DNA of 30,964 nt, taken from NCBI GenBank assembly GCA_035289385.1, contig DATDXI010000078.1:1-30964 (forward strand), in the 5' to 3' direction. Of this stretch, positions 13,538-20,261 are shown in pieces. Origin of the DNA: JACOZM01 sp035289385. GTDB lineage: Archaea > Nanobdellota > Nanobdellia > Woesearchaeales > GW2011-AR9. Every line of letters begins with the position of its first letter. The first letter of the stretch is position 1. Under the pieces are notes generated by a model that ran no database searches, was not told where the DNA came from, and worked only from the letters and a program-made list of their open reading frames with translations. A program made the position numbers and the translations under genes.

Positions 13538-14971
13538 ATGATCAAGAAATTGCTAGGGATACTATTTTTATTGGTATTAGTTGTAGGACTGGTTCCAAGT
13601 GCATTAGCGGCAGACACTGATGTGGACGGTATTGAGGATTCTGTAGACAATTGCCCGGCTGTTGCAAATCCAAGCCAGCTAAATACTGACGGAGACTTAT
13701 ATGGAGATGCTTGTGACACTGATGATGATAATGATGAAGATTTAGATGGTTCTGACAACTGCCCATTAGTTGCAAACTCTAACCAAAGCGATTCAGATGG
13801 TGATGGAATTGGAGACGCTTGTGAAGAAGATGCAGATAACGATGGGCATCCTAATTCCACTGATAATTGCCCTTTCACCCCTAATGCTAACCAAGCAGAC
13901 AATGATCATGATAGAATGGGTGATGTATGTGATACTGATGATGACAATGATGGTGCTGTTGACACGATAGATACTTGTGATTTTACTGCAAGTTCTAATT
14001 TAGCAGACTCTGATGGAGATGGTCAAGGAGATGTATGTGATACTGATGATGATAATGATGGGGTATTAGATCCTTCAGATAACTGTCCATTTACCGCAAA
14101 CCCTTCTCAAGCTGATGCAGATGGGGATGGGATAGGCGATGAATGTGATGTTTGCAACGCAGAACCTGACACTGATGGTGATGGTATCTGCAATGGTGCT
14201 GATACTGATGATGATAATGATGGAGATTTGGATACTGCAGATAATTGCCCTCTTGTAGCCAATGCCGATCAGAAAGACACCGATGCTGATGGAATTGGAG
14301 ATACTTGTGATACTGATGATGATAATGATGGAGATTTAGATATTGCAGATAATTGCCCTCTCGTATCAAACGCAAATCAAGCAGATGCTGATTCTGACGG
14401 CAGAGGCGATGTTTGTGACACAGACACAGAACTTTCCGACTTCGAAAAGCGTTACACTGATTACAACGACAAGTTCAACACCTTCGAAGACGATTACTTT
14501 GACGTCAAGAGAGATTATGAACGAGCAGTCGAAAGAGACGATGAGCGAGACGCTGAAAAGTTTGAAGAAGACCTTCAAGACATCAGCGATGACTTAGACA
14601 AGCTCTTAGATGACGTAAACGATCTTGACAAAGATATCGAAAGAGAAGATGACAGCAAATGGGATGACGTAGAAAGCGATACCGAAGATTTGGTTGATGA
14701 CATCGAAGCTGTCCAAGATAGGATCGAACGATTGCTTTCCGGAGAAGATGATGTTGCCCTTGTTGTAGATACACCAAGAACAACTGCTCCTCCTGCTTCA
14801 GCACCTAGCACCGTCGTTATCCAAGACTTGCCGGTTGATGCTTTAGCTAATGTCGGCCCTATCGAGCCAATAACACAAGAGAAGGATAACTCCTTGATCT
14901 GGCTGTTGGTAGGAATCGCCGCAGTTATCGCCGTGATAATCTTCTTAGTGGTAGTCTTGCTAAGGCTATAA
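13538..14971 (+). CDS. Thrombospondin type-3 repeat membrane protein
   Basis: The 477-residue protein is a surface-anchored calcium-binding rod. Residues 1-25 are a signal peptide (LVPSALA, cleavage likely after Ala). Residues 26-300 are thrombospondin type-3 repeats: the unit DTDDDNDGxLDxxDNCP occurs about six times and alternates with DxDGDGxGDxCD half-repeats, each a Ca-binding Asp loop, with paired cysteines. Residues 300-405 form an acidic/basic coiled coil (DFEKRYTDYNDKFNTF, DLDKLLDDVNDLDKDI). A Pro/Thr/Ala linker precedes a C-terminal helix (LIWLLVGIAAVIAVIIFLVV, about 455-474) ending in RL. The coiled coil may trimerise or attach to the membrane face. It lies between two toxin-antitoxin-like pairs and stands alone transcriptionally. 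Confidence 0.85.
   Translation: MIKKLLGILFLLVLVVGLVPSALAADTDVDGIEDSVDNCPAVANPSQLNTDGDLYGDACDTDDDNDEDLDGSDNCPLVANSNQSDSDGDGIGDACEEDADNDGHPNSTDNCPFTPNANQADNDHDRMGDVCDTDDDNDGAVDTIDTCDFTASSNLADSDGDGQGDVCDTDDDNDGVLDPSDNCPFTANPSQADADGDGIGDECDVCNAEPDTDGDGICNGADTDDDNDGDLDTADNCPLVANADQKDTDADGIGDTCDTDDDNDGDLDIADNCPLVSNANQADADSDGRGDVCDTDTELSDFEKRYTDYNDKFNTFEDDYFDVKRDYERAVERDDERDAEKFEEDLQDISDDLDKLLDDVNDLDKDIEREDDSKWDDVESDTEDLVDDIEAVQDRIERLLSGEDDVALVVDTPRTTAPPASAPSTVVIQDLPVDALANVGPIEPITQEKDNSLIWLLVGIAAVIAVIIFLVVVLLRL
13616..14430 (+). repeat. In-frame thrombospondin type-3 coding repeats
   Basis: Degenerate tandem units of roughly 105-110 bp, each with GATACTGATGATGATAATGA-like sequence encoding DTDDDND. 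The last two units (from about 14195 and 14305) are nearest to identical, which suggests recent expansion at the C-terminal side. Confidence 0.7.
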
Positions 14972-15000
14972 TTTTTTATCTTTTCTTTTTCTCTTATTTT
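14972..15000 (+). terminator. T-rich terminator of the TSP3 gene
   Basis: Immediately after the stop codon the plus strand runs through several T clusters (TTTTTTATCTTTTCTTTTTC and TTATTTTTG), the usual archaeal intrinsic termination signal, with no hairpin needed. Confidence 0.55.
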
Positions 15001-15088
15001 TGATAGTATTTGATTTTGCAGTAGTTTACCATCTTTATTTTCAAAACAAACATTCTTAATAGTATTAACATACTCTAAAAATAGAAAA

Positions 15089-15104
15089 GTTTATATATTT
15101 AAAC
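15089..15104 (+). promoter_or_regulatory. TATA element of the wHTH/nucleotidyltransferase pair
   Basis: GTTTATATATTTAAAC is centred about 24 bp before the ATG at 15120, which predicts a leaderless mRNA. The GTTTA/TAAAC ends are symmetrical, so the downstream HTH protein may bind here and autoregulate. Confidence 0.5.
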
Positions 15105-15119
15105 GTATGGATAACATGA

Positions 15120-15578
15120 ATGAGGCAGAAATATACTATCGACACCTATACCCAACGGTATCATATCACCCGAGCTTCAGCGTTAAATAAGCTGTCAAGA
15201 CTTAAAAAAAAAGGTTTCGTAACGGTCTCTGGAGGGGGATATCAAAAAAGAATCTATACCGTAAGCAATACTAAAATAGTTAAGACCAATGGATTCTACG
15301 ATCTTGTTAACAGATACAGCCCGGAAAAATTAGTCCCTAAATTTGACCATGTTATTCATGGTAGATATAGTGTAGAAGAAGCTATCATTGATGGGATAAA
15401 GATAGGTGATATTAGGACATTGGAAGCTACGAAACACTTATTCCGTAATGTAAAGAATTGGAAACGTTTATTTGACCTGGCAAAAAAAAATAAGATGGTA
15501 GAAAAAGTGAGAGGCTTATACCAAGAAGCATATAGGGAAATGAAAACAAGAAAAATGCCCAAGAGGTATCTCCAATGA
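15120..15578 (+). CDS. wHTH antitoxin-like protein (AbiEi-like)
   Basis: The 152-residue basic protein opens with a winged-helix DNA-binding fold: recognition segment TRASALNKLSRLKKKGFV (about 17-34) and a wing with the SGGGYQKRIYTV turn. Residues 80-150 are helical and Lys-rich. Paired with the nucleotidyltransferase that follows, this matches the AbiEi-AbiEii layout (type IV toxin-antitoxin, DNA-binding antitoxin first), although I cannot show homology to AbiEi itself. The genes overlap by 4 bp (ATGA). Two runs of nine adenines (15204-15212 and 15482-15490) lie in the coding sequence. ATGs at 15107 and 15116 are in another frame that stops at 15190. Confidence 0.72.
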   Translation: MRQKYTIDTYTQRYHITRASALNKLSRLKKKGFVTVSGGGYQKRIYTVSNTKIVKTNGFYDLVNRYSPEKLVPKFDHVIHGRYSVEEAIIDGIKIGDIRTLEATKHLFRNVKNWKRLFDLAKKNKMVEKVRGLYQEAYREMKTRKMPKRYLQ

Positions 15579-16243
15579 TTGATGTCAAGGAGCAGGAAGA
15601 ATTATTTCAGCTGATTAGTGATGTATTGGAAGAAGATATTTCATGTATCGCTATCGGTGGAACAGCAATGATGTTCTCTGGATATAAGGCCACAACAAAA
15701 GATATAGATTTGGTATTCAAAAATGCCCAAGATCGCGATATTTTTGTAAAGGCGATCTATGATCTAGGGTATAGGCAGAAAACGCTGAAAGGCATTTATG
15801 ATGAAAAAAGAATCGAACACCCGGGAAAACCGACGATGTTTACGAGAGGTGATGAAAGATTTGACCTGTTTGTAGTGGATATTTTTGGGTTCCAATTGGA
15901 TTTTAGTGATAAAAACATTGTTCAAAAACAAGTCTTCTCGGGAAAGAAAAAACTAACATTAGTCGTTTTGCCTAAGGAGTATCTCATCCTACTCAAAAGT
16001 GTAACTTCCCGGCCAAAAGATTTTGAAGACATCGTTACTATTATCAATCTTGAAAAAGAAGTTGATTGGGATGTCATCATTGATGCGGCTTTTCGCCAAG
16101 AAAAGAATAATTCCTGGATTGTCCTTGATTTGGAAGAGACCATGCTAAAGCTAAAGAAGTTTATCCCTCAAAAGATCTTTGATAGGATCTATCGTAAAGA
16201 TAAGACTAAAGATAAAGCTGAAAAAAGAAAAAAACAATCGTAA
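15575..16243 (+). CDS. Nucleotidyltransferase (AbiEii/DUF6036-like toxin candidate)
   Basis: The 222-residue protein has a Pol-beta-type nucleotidyltransferase core: GG at 28-29 in AIGGTAMMFSGY, Asp43 and Asp45 in TTKDIDLVF, and a further carboxylate near Asp97 in ERFDLFVVD. This fits the AbiEii/DUF6036 group, several of which transfer nucleotides to tRNA or other targets and act as toxins or phage-abortive effectors. The C-terminus is helical and ends in a very basic tail (KDKTKDKAEKRKKQ). Coupled by ATGA to the wHTH gene. Target unknown. Confidence 0.75.
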   Translation: MIDVKEQEELFQLISDVLEEDISCIAIGGTAMMFSGYKATTKDIDLVFKNAQDRDIFVKAIYDLGYRQKTLKGIYDEKRIEHPGKPTMFTRGDERFDLFVVDIFGFQLDFSDKNIVQKQVFSGKKKLTLVVLPKEYLILLKSVTSRPKDFEDIVTIINLEKEVDWDVIIDAAFRQEKNNSWIVLDLEETMLKLKKFIPQKIFDRIYRKDKTKDKAEKRKKQS

Positions 16244-16256
16244 GTATTTACTCTTT

Positions 16257-16682
16257 CTACTTCTCCGGCATATACAATACCCCAACGGATTTAAAGGCAT
16301 TGAGTGGTCCCAGTCCATCAAGAGCCGGCTGTGGCTCGGCATATAATGCCTCAACAACCTGCGTCAAGACAAGCCGTGTATCTTCATTAAAATGCCCTGC
16401 ATGACGAAGATATCTTTCTGTATAGCTATGAACGTGAACAGCTTTAACTTCATCTTTAGTTGCTTTTGATGAAAACCCCACATCAAAAAAAGACCGACCA
16501 AAAGAGCGCGTAGGAAAAAGACCCATATCAGTAATACGATAAGGACAAGAAAAAACAAACTCTCTTTTACGCAAGCCTGGGATCGGCTGATGTGTATCTC
16601 CATCATAAACCTCTCGAGCAGGAGAAAGCTCAAGGATAATTTCATCAAGAACAGGATCGTTGCTGATAGCTTGTTGGACCAT
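16257..16682 (-). CDS. Hypothetical protein (141 residues)
   Basis: Not recognised. A globular-looking cytosolic protein with mixed beta (REFVFSCPYRITDMG, KAVHVHSYT) and helical parts (FNEDTRLVLTQVVEALYAE). It has conserved-looking aromatic/His content (VHVHSYTERYLRHAGH) but no known motif. It is divergent from the Lrp gene across 93 bp, so the regulator could control it. A TATA-like element (AGTATTTATTC on the minus strand, about 16705-16715) is at leaderless distance from 16682; an ATG at 16690 is in another frame. It converges on the nucleotidyltransferase with 13 bp between stops. Confidence 0.6.
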   Translation of the reverse strand: MVQQAISNDPVLDEIILELSPAREVYDGDTHQPIPGLRKREFVFSCPYRITDMGLFPTRSFGRSFFDVGFSSKATKDEVKAVHVHSYTERYLRHAGHFNEDTRLVLTQVVEALYAEPQPALDGLGPLNAFKSVGVLYMPEK

Positions 16683-16775
16683 ACCTTCATTGCTATCCCT
16701 TAGAATAAATACTTATTCAAAAAAAGTTACGTGAAATACGAAATATTTAAATAATATTATCCTATAATACGAAAG
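16683..16775. promoter_or_regulatory. Divergent promoter region with direct repeats
   Basis: The Lrp TATA element ATATTTAAATAA (16743-16754) lies between two copies of AATACGAAA (16735-16743 and 16766-16774) whose starts are 31 bp apart, about three helical turns. The second copy abuts the Lrp start codon, a position suited to autorepression. The minus-strand TATA of the 141-residue gene is at about 16705-16715. Confidence 0.45.
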
Positions 16776-17306
16776 ATGAAGACGATACATGTCGCACTGC
16801 CGGAATACCATAGCCCATTAAATTATGGTAAAGGTCATACTTTTGATAAGTATGATAAAAGAATCCTCCAGCAGCTGGATCTCAATGCACGTACAACTCT
16901 AGCAGACCTTTCCAAAAAAGTAGGGCTTTCCCGTGATGCCATCCACTATCGCATCAAAAAACTTGTCCAGAACAAGGTTATCCTCGCTTTTGCGCCCATA
17001 TACAACCCACCAAGACTGGGATTTCCTACGATCAATTATGTCTGCATCTCCTTATACAACCCTCATCCTGATCAAGAAAAAATGTTTCTAGCCTATTTAA
17101 AGCAGAATAAATACGTTACCTATGTAGCCAGCTTGATGGGAAAATGGGATTACATCATAGACATCATGGCAGAAAATCCAGGTCATTTCGATAAGATTTT
17201 CAAAGATATCCGCCATAAATTCCATGAGCTTATCAAAGAGTATGAAGTCTATGGCGTTCTTCAAGAATACAAATATGAAGAGATAGGAAAATTAGTCTAC
17301 GAATAA
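16776..17306 (+). CDS. Lrp/AsnC-family transcriptional regulator
   Basis: The 176-residue protein has a winged HTH over about residues 26-75 (DLSKKVGLSRDAIHYRIKKL, 44-63) and a C-terminal RAM/AsnC ligand-binding domain (85-165) with the typical MGKWDYIIDIMAEN strand-loop. A 25-residue N-terminal extension precedes the HTH. Lrp-type regulators bind DNA as dimers to octamers and respond to amino acids or other small ligands; the ligand cannot be read here. The leaderless promoter is flanked by direct repeats that may be its own operator. Confidence 0.88.
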   Translation: MKTIHVALPEYHSPLNYGKGHTFDKYDKRILQQLDLNARTTLADLSKKVGLSRDAIHYRIKKLVQNKVILAFAPIYNPPRLGFPTINYVCISLYNPHPDQEKMFLAYLKQNKYVTYVASLMGKWDYIIDIMAENPGHFDKIFKDIRHKFHELIKEYEVYGVLQEYKYEEIGKLVYE

Positions 17307-17308
17307 CT

Positions 17309-17536
17309 TTACCTCAGCACATCTTCAATAGGCTTCTTGCCCTTCATCTTCTTCGCTTCTTGTTTCGCCTGAGAGATCAGATCTACACCCAGATTCTTCA
17401 ACTCTTTGATGTGCATCTGCATCAACTGCTCCACAATTTGTAAGATGCGCATCAATTCTTCCCTCTCTTTGGTCAAAGTTGCTAAAGAACCTTTATGAAA
17501 TCCAATCCGTTCCGTCTTATCTTCAATTTTTGCCAT
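17309..17536 (-). CDS. Small coiled-coil protein (75 residues)
   Basis: A charged, helical protein with one long coiled-coil from about residue 18 to 65 (REELMRILQIVEQLMQMHI), probably dimeric, then a short tail ending KKPIEDVLR. No family recognised and no membrane segment. It follows the cysteine-rich surface gene on the same strand with 68 bp between, and has its own TATA-like element (AATATATG, minus strand, about 17573-17580). It converges on the Lrp gene with 2 bp between stops. Confidence 0.6.
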   Translation of the reverse strand: MAKIEDKTERIGFHKGSLATLTKEREELMRILQIVEQLMQMHIKELKNLGVDLISQAKQEAKKMKGKKPIEDVLR

Positions 17537-17604
17537 ATAGCTTCAGTAAAGTCCGTTGATAACTTTTTCCTCCATATATTTTCACCATCATTATCTTAAA
17601 TCAT

Positions 17605-18831
17605 TCAAAGTTGATTTTTCTTGATAAACTTCTTGATCACTCGCTTATTCCAGCCATTCTTTATTAAATTATCCGTCACCTGCTCTTGAGTATACCCTCT
17701 TTGTATGCTGACTCTAAAATAATTGCTCAGCTGCTGCATCTGCTCGGGAGATAAGGAAGGCGCTTTCTCCACCAGGAAAAATACTGCACCGCCTAATAAG
17801 ACAACGACAACTGCCGGCAAGGCATAGAACCACCATTTCCCACCACTACACTCTGGACATAGACCACCGCAATCTACCTCTTCTTCATTTTGGTTTTTCA
17901 GACCATCAACACAGCTCTCGGCTGCCGGCTGCTGTACTTGTACCGGTGGACTGGCAGCAGGAGCTTGACACGTTCTTGTTTCAGATGGTTTAGGAGTAGG
18001 TGTTATTTGAATATTTTCTCCAGCAGAAAGGCGAGCAGCACAATCGTCTGCTCTAGCACAAGATCTTCTTTCAATACCACTGATACAACTACCATAATCT
18101 CCGCATTCCCATTCCTCCGCACAAGGAATAACTGTTGAGGCAGAAGTATTGCTGACAGTACAAGCTCGAGTAACATTTCTCTTCAGCATGGAAGCATTAC
18201 AAGCAGCTAAGTCCGTACAGGTCTTGACTTCAAAACCATTCGTGCAAGCGCCCCATAGCTCTGGACAATTCCATTGCTCCTGGCAAGTTCGGTTCGTAGT
18301 ATTCCTTGACATATTTCCACTGCTCAAGTTTGCTGAAGTGCCATTTTGAGCCGATTGATTTAACCCAGAACCAGTCGTATTCTGGTTGGTTGTATTCTGA
18401 TTCGTCGTATTTTGAGGAGTTGCATTTTGAGCATTGTTCTGCCCTCCCACACCTGCATTTGACGACGGAAGAGTCAAATTCAATTCTCTTACCGTATCTG
18501 CCTCATACGTTACGCTCTGCACAAAGATGTTATCCACATAAAAATCTATTTTAGCACCAGCTGAAGCTTGAACACGAAGAATATTACTGACATCTTTTCC
18601 ATACGTTGCCGTACACGTATGTCCCGTAAGACAATCATTATACTTCAAGGCTGAAACAAAATCTTTGCCATTAGCTTTAGCAATGACATTCAACGGTGCT
18701 TGAGGTCCTGCGTCATATCGTACCATACCATGAAACTGCTGATTGGAAAAAGAAGGCGGTGTTAATGTTGCAAAAGCAGAAAATGAAACTACCACAAAAG
18801 TCAACAAAGCTAACCAAAATATCCGTTTCAT
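17605..18831 (-). CDS. Cysteine-rich, Asn-rich surface anchor protein
   Basis: The 408-residue protein is extracellular with one C-terminal membrane anchor. A signal peptide (1-21) is followed by a beta domain (25-120, with the DFYVDNIFVQSVTYEADTV pattern of archaeal surface modules), a linker (125-181) with about ten NxS/T sequons for N-glycosylation, and two related Cys modules (CxxxWxCxxxxxC...RxC, 183-211 and 237-264) reminiscent of thrombospondin type-1 repeats. CVDGLKNQNEEEVDCGGLCPEC-type motif (307-328) precedes the membrane helix (about 335-354). The cytoplasmic end (362-408) carries a GYTQEQVTDNLIKNGW motif seen in many DPANN membrane proteins. Start overlaps the previous stop by ATGA: third gene of cassette A. 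Confidence 0.72.
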   Translation of the reverse strand: MKRIFWLALLTFVVVSFSAFATLTPPSFSNQQFHGMVRYDAGPQAPLNVIAKANGKDFVSALKYNDCLTGHTCTATYGKDVSNILRVQASAGAKIDFYVDNIFVQSVTYEADTVRELNLTLPSSNAGVGGQNNAQNATPQNTTNQNTTNQNTTGSGLNQSAQNGTSANLSSGNMSRNTTNRTCQEQWNCPELWGACTNGFEVKTCTDLAACNASMLKRNVTRACTVSNTSASTVIPCAEEWECGDYGSCISGIERRSCARADDCAARLSAGENIQITPTPKPSETRTCQAPAASPPVQVQQPAAESCVDGLKNQNEEEVDCGGLCPECSGGKWWFYALPAVVVVLLGGAVFFLVEKAPSLSPEQMQQLSNYFRVSIQRGYTQEQVTDNLIKNGWNKRVIKKFIKKNQL

Positions 18832-20261
18832 TCCACCGACACCCAGTAGGCTTTTCCAGGCTGCATCCTTGTCACTTCCTGGGACGCTTCTCCCTGGCTT
18901 AACTCGAGGATTCCTGTCAATTGGCCACCGGTAGGCAGTTTCTTCACCAAATCTGTTGACGTAGCGCCTTCATAACCTACTACTCCAATAAAATTTAACC
19001 CCAAATTTAAAGCTGGAAGCTCACGTCTGCCGGATGACATGTCACAGTTAGGGATGCTAACATTTAAACTGCTCGTGGCATCTTGTTGTAATTTTAAGAC
19101 ATAGCCTTGCTGGCCATGGAGAGTGGTTATTTCTGAAACAGGTGCATCATCATTGCTGCCGATGATTCTGCCTTGATAGCTGTAGATAATCGCCGGAAGG
19201 CTAGCTACACTAAATGATGTCTCACAAGGCAGCGAGAACGGCTGAGTTAAGTTTGTTTTGGCAAAACTAAGATTGACAACTAAATTATCAATCCTATCCT
19301 TATCTTTCATATAGACGAGCATTTGAGGATAATTCGCTTGCTTCAAGTCATAGACAACTCCATTACTGGCAAAGAGGTACGTTTTCTTGCTCACCTGTGC
19401 ATTTCCACCCTGGCCGACAGTAGCTTCCAATTCTAAGATATAGGGCTTAGCTTCTGAAGGAGTGAAGATAAATTTCTTAACGATATGATCCGACTCGGCA
19501 AATAAGGCATTATCAAACTGTCCAGCTGGCGTAGTTGCGCTAAGCAGTTGACCATTGAGCTTTGCCGTCACCACGGAAGTGCTAGTACTGCTGACTTTTA
19601 TTCTAAACTCTTGGCGAACGTTGCGTTGTACATAAAGGATATCATTACTAAATTGAACACCACTAAGGTTAGAGATGTCAAAGAAAGCGGCATTAGGGTG
19701 CTGAAACCCAGCATTTTTTACCGAGAGTAAGCCATCCTGCACGGCAAATTCCAAATCTGCATACGGATCATCATTGACAAAGATTTGTCCTTGGCTGGAA
19801 CTTAACCCTGGCCCTAATAATCCGGTAGATGTAGGATCAGCCACGTCTGTATCGGTAGGATCATTCGTCAGATAGTATTGCATCATCCCATTAGCTAATT
19901 TTTCTACACGTACCCACAATTGGGCGTTGATCGTCGTCCTAGGGAACGTAAGGTCAATAGAAAAGATATCATTTCCCGGAACAGAAGTATTCACAAGATA
20001 TTGTTCCTCTTCATTAAGCATCAATGGTCCGGTGATAATTGTCTGAGATTCAATAGCCTTCCCCGCAAAAGGTCCGGCTAACAGAAATCCTAAACCAATC
20101 AACAAGACAAGGGCAATCACTCCAATGATAATCGGCATCTTCTGCCGCAAACTTCCTTGGACGCTGCTGCTTGGTGAGCTATCTATTACCTTGCTTCCTG
20201 AATTGGTAAAGCCACTAGTCTTAGCGACCATCCTCTTTTTAACATGTGTTGTTCTGCTCAT
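18828..20261 (-). CDS. Membrane-anchored beta-rich partner protein, copy A
   Basis: The 477-residue protein has a 40-residue cytoplasmic Ser/Thr-rich lead, a single membrane helix (43-62) followed by GPFAGKAIES, and a long extracellular beta-rich region. It is a paralogue of the 454-residue protein at 25318-26682: shared blocks are FTPSEAKPY/FTPTEAKAY, the VVYDLKQANYP/IVYELQDPHYP turn, QPFSLPC (first Cys of a conserved pair), GYVLKL, and the C-terminal PGKAYW(V/I)xVE. The last ~70 residues (LGLNFIG...PGKAYWVSV) match a widespread surface-protein fold with GWNLIG...GKAYWIYV pattern. Both its start and its stop overlap neighbours by ATGA, so it is translated stoichiometrically with the giant protein before it. 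Function unknown. Confidence 0.72.
   Translation of the reverse strand: MSRTTHVKKRMVAKTSGFTNSGSKVIDSSPSSSVQGSLRQKMPIIIGVIALVLLIGLGFLLAGPFAGKAIESQTIITGPLMLNEEEQYLVNTSVPGNDIFSIDLTFPRTTINAQLWVRVEKLANGMMQYYLTNDPTDTDVADPTSTGLLGPGLSSSQGQIFVNDDPYADLEFAVQDGLLSVKNAGFQHPNAAFFDISNLSGVQFSNDILYVQRNVRQEFRIKVSSTSTSVVTAKLNGQLLSATTPAGQFDNALFAESDHIVKKFIFTPSEAKPYILELEATVGQGGNAQVSKKTYLFASNGVVYDLKQANYPQMLVYMKDKDRIDNLVVNLSFAKTNLTQPFSLPCETSFSVASLPAIIYSYQGRIIGSNDDAPVSEITTLHGQQGYVLKLQQDATSSLNVSIPNCDMSSGRRELPALNLGLNFIGVVGYEGATSTDLVKKLPTGGQLTGILELSQGEASQEVTRMQPGKAYWVSVE

Noticed and set aside
13542..14375. Long antisense reading frames across the TSP3 repeats
   Set aside because: They are shadows produced by the GAT/GAC-rich repeats; His/Gln or Ser-rich products without start signals.
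13616..14430. CRISPR-like array
   Set aside because: The periodic repeats are in-frame protein repeats with no constant repeat/unique spacer pattern.
15107..15190. Upstream ATG reading frame of 27 codons before the wHTH gene
   Set aside because: It is out of frame with the wHTH domain and stops quickly; the TATA distance fits initiation at 15120.
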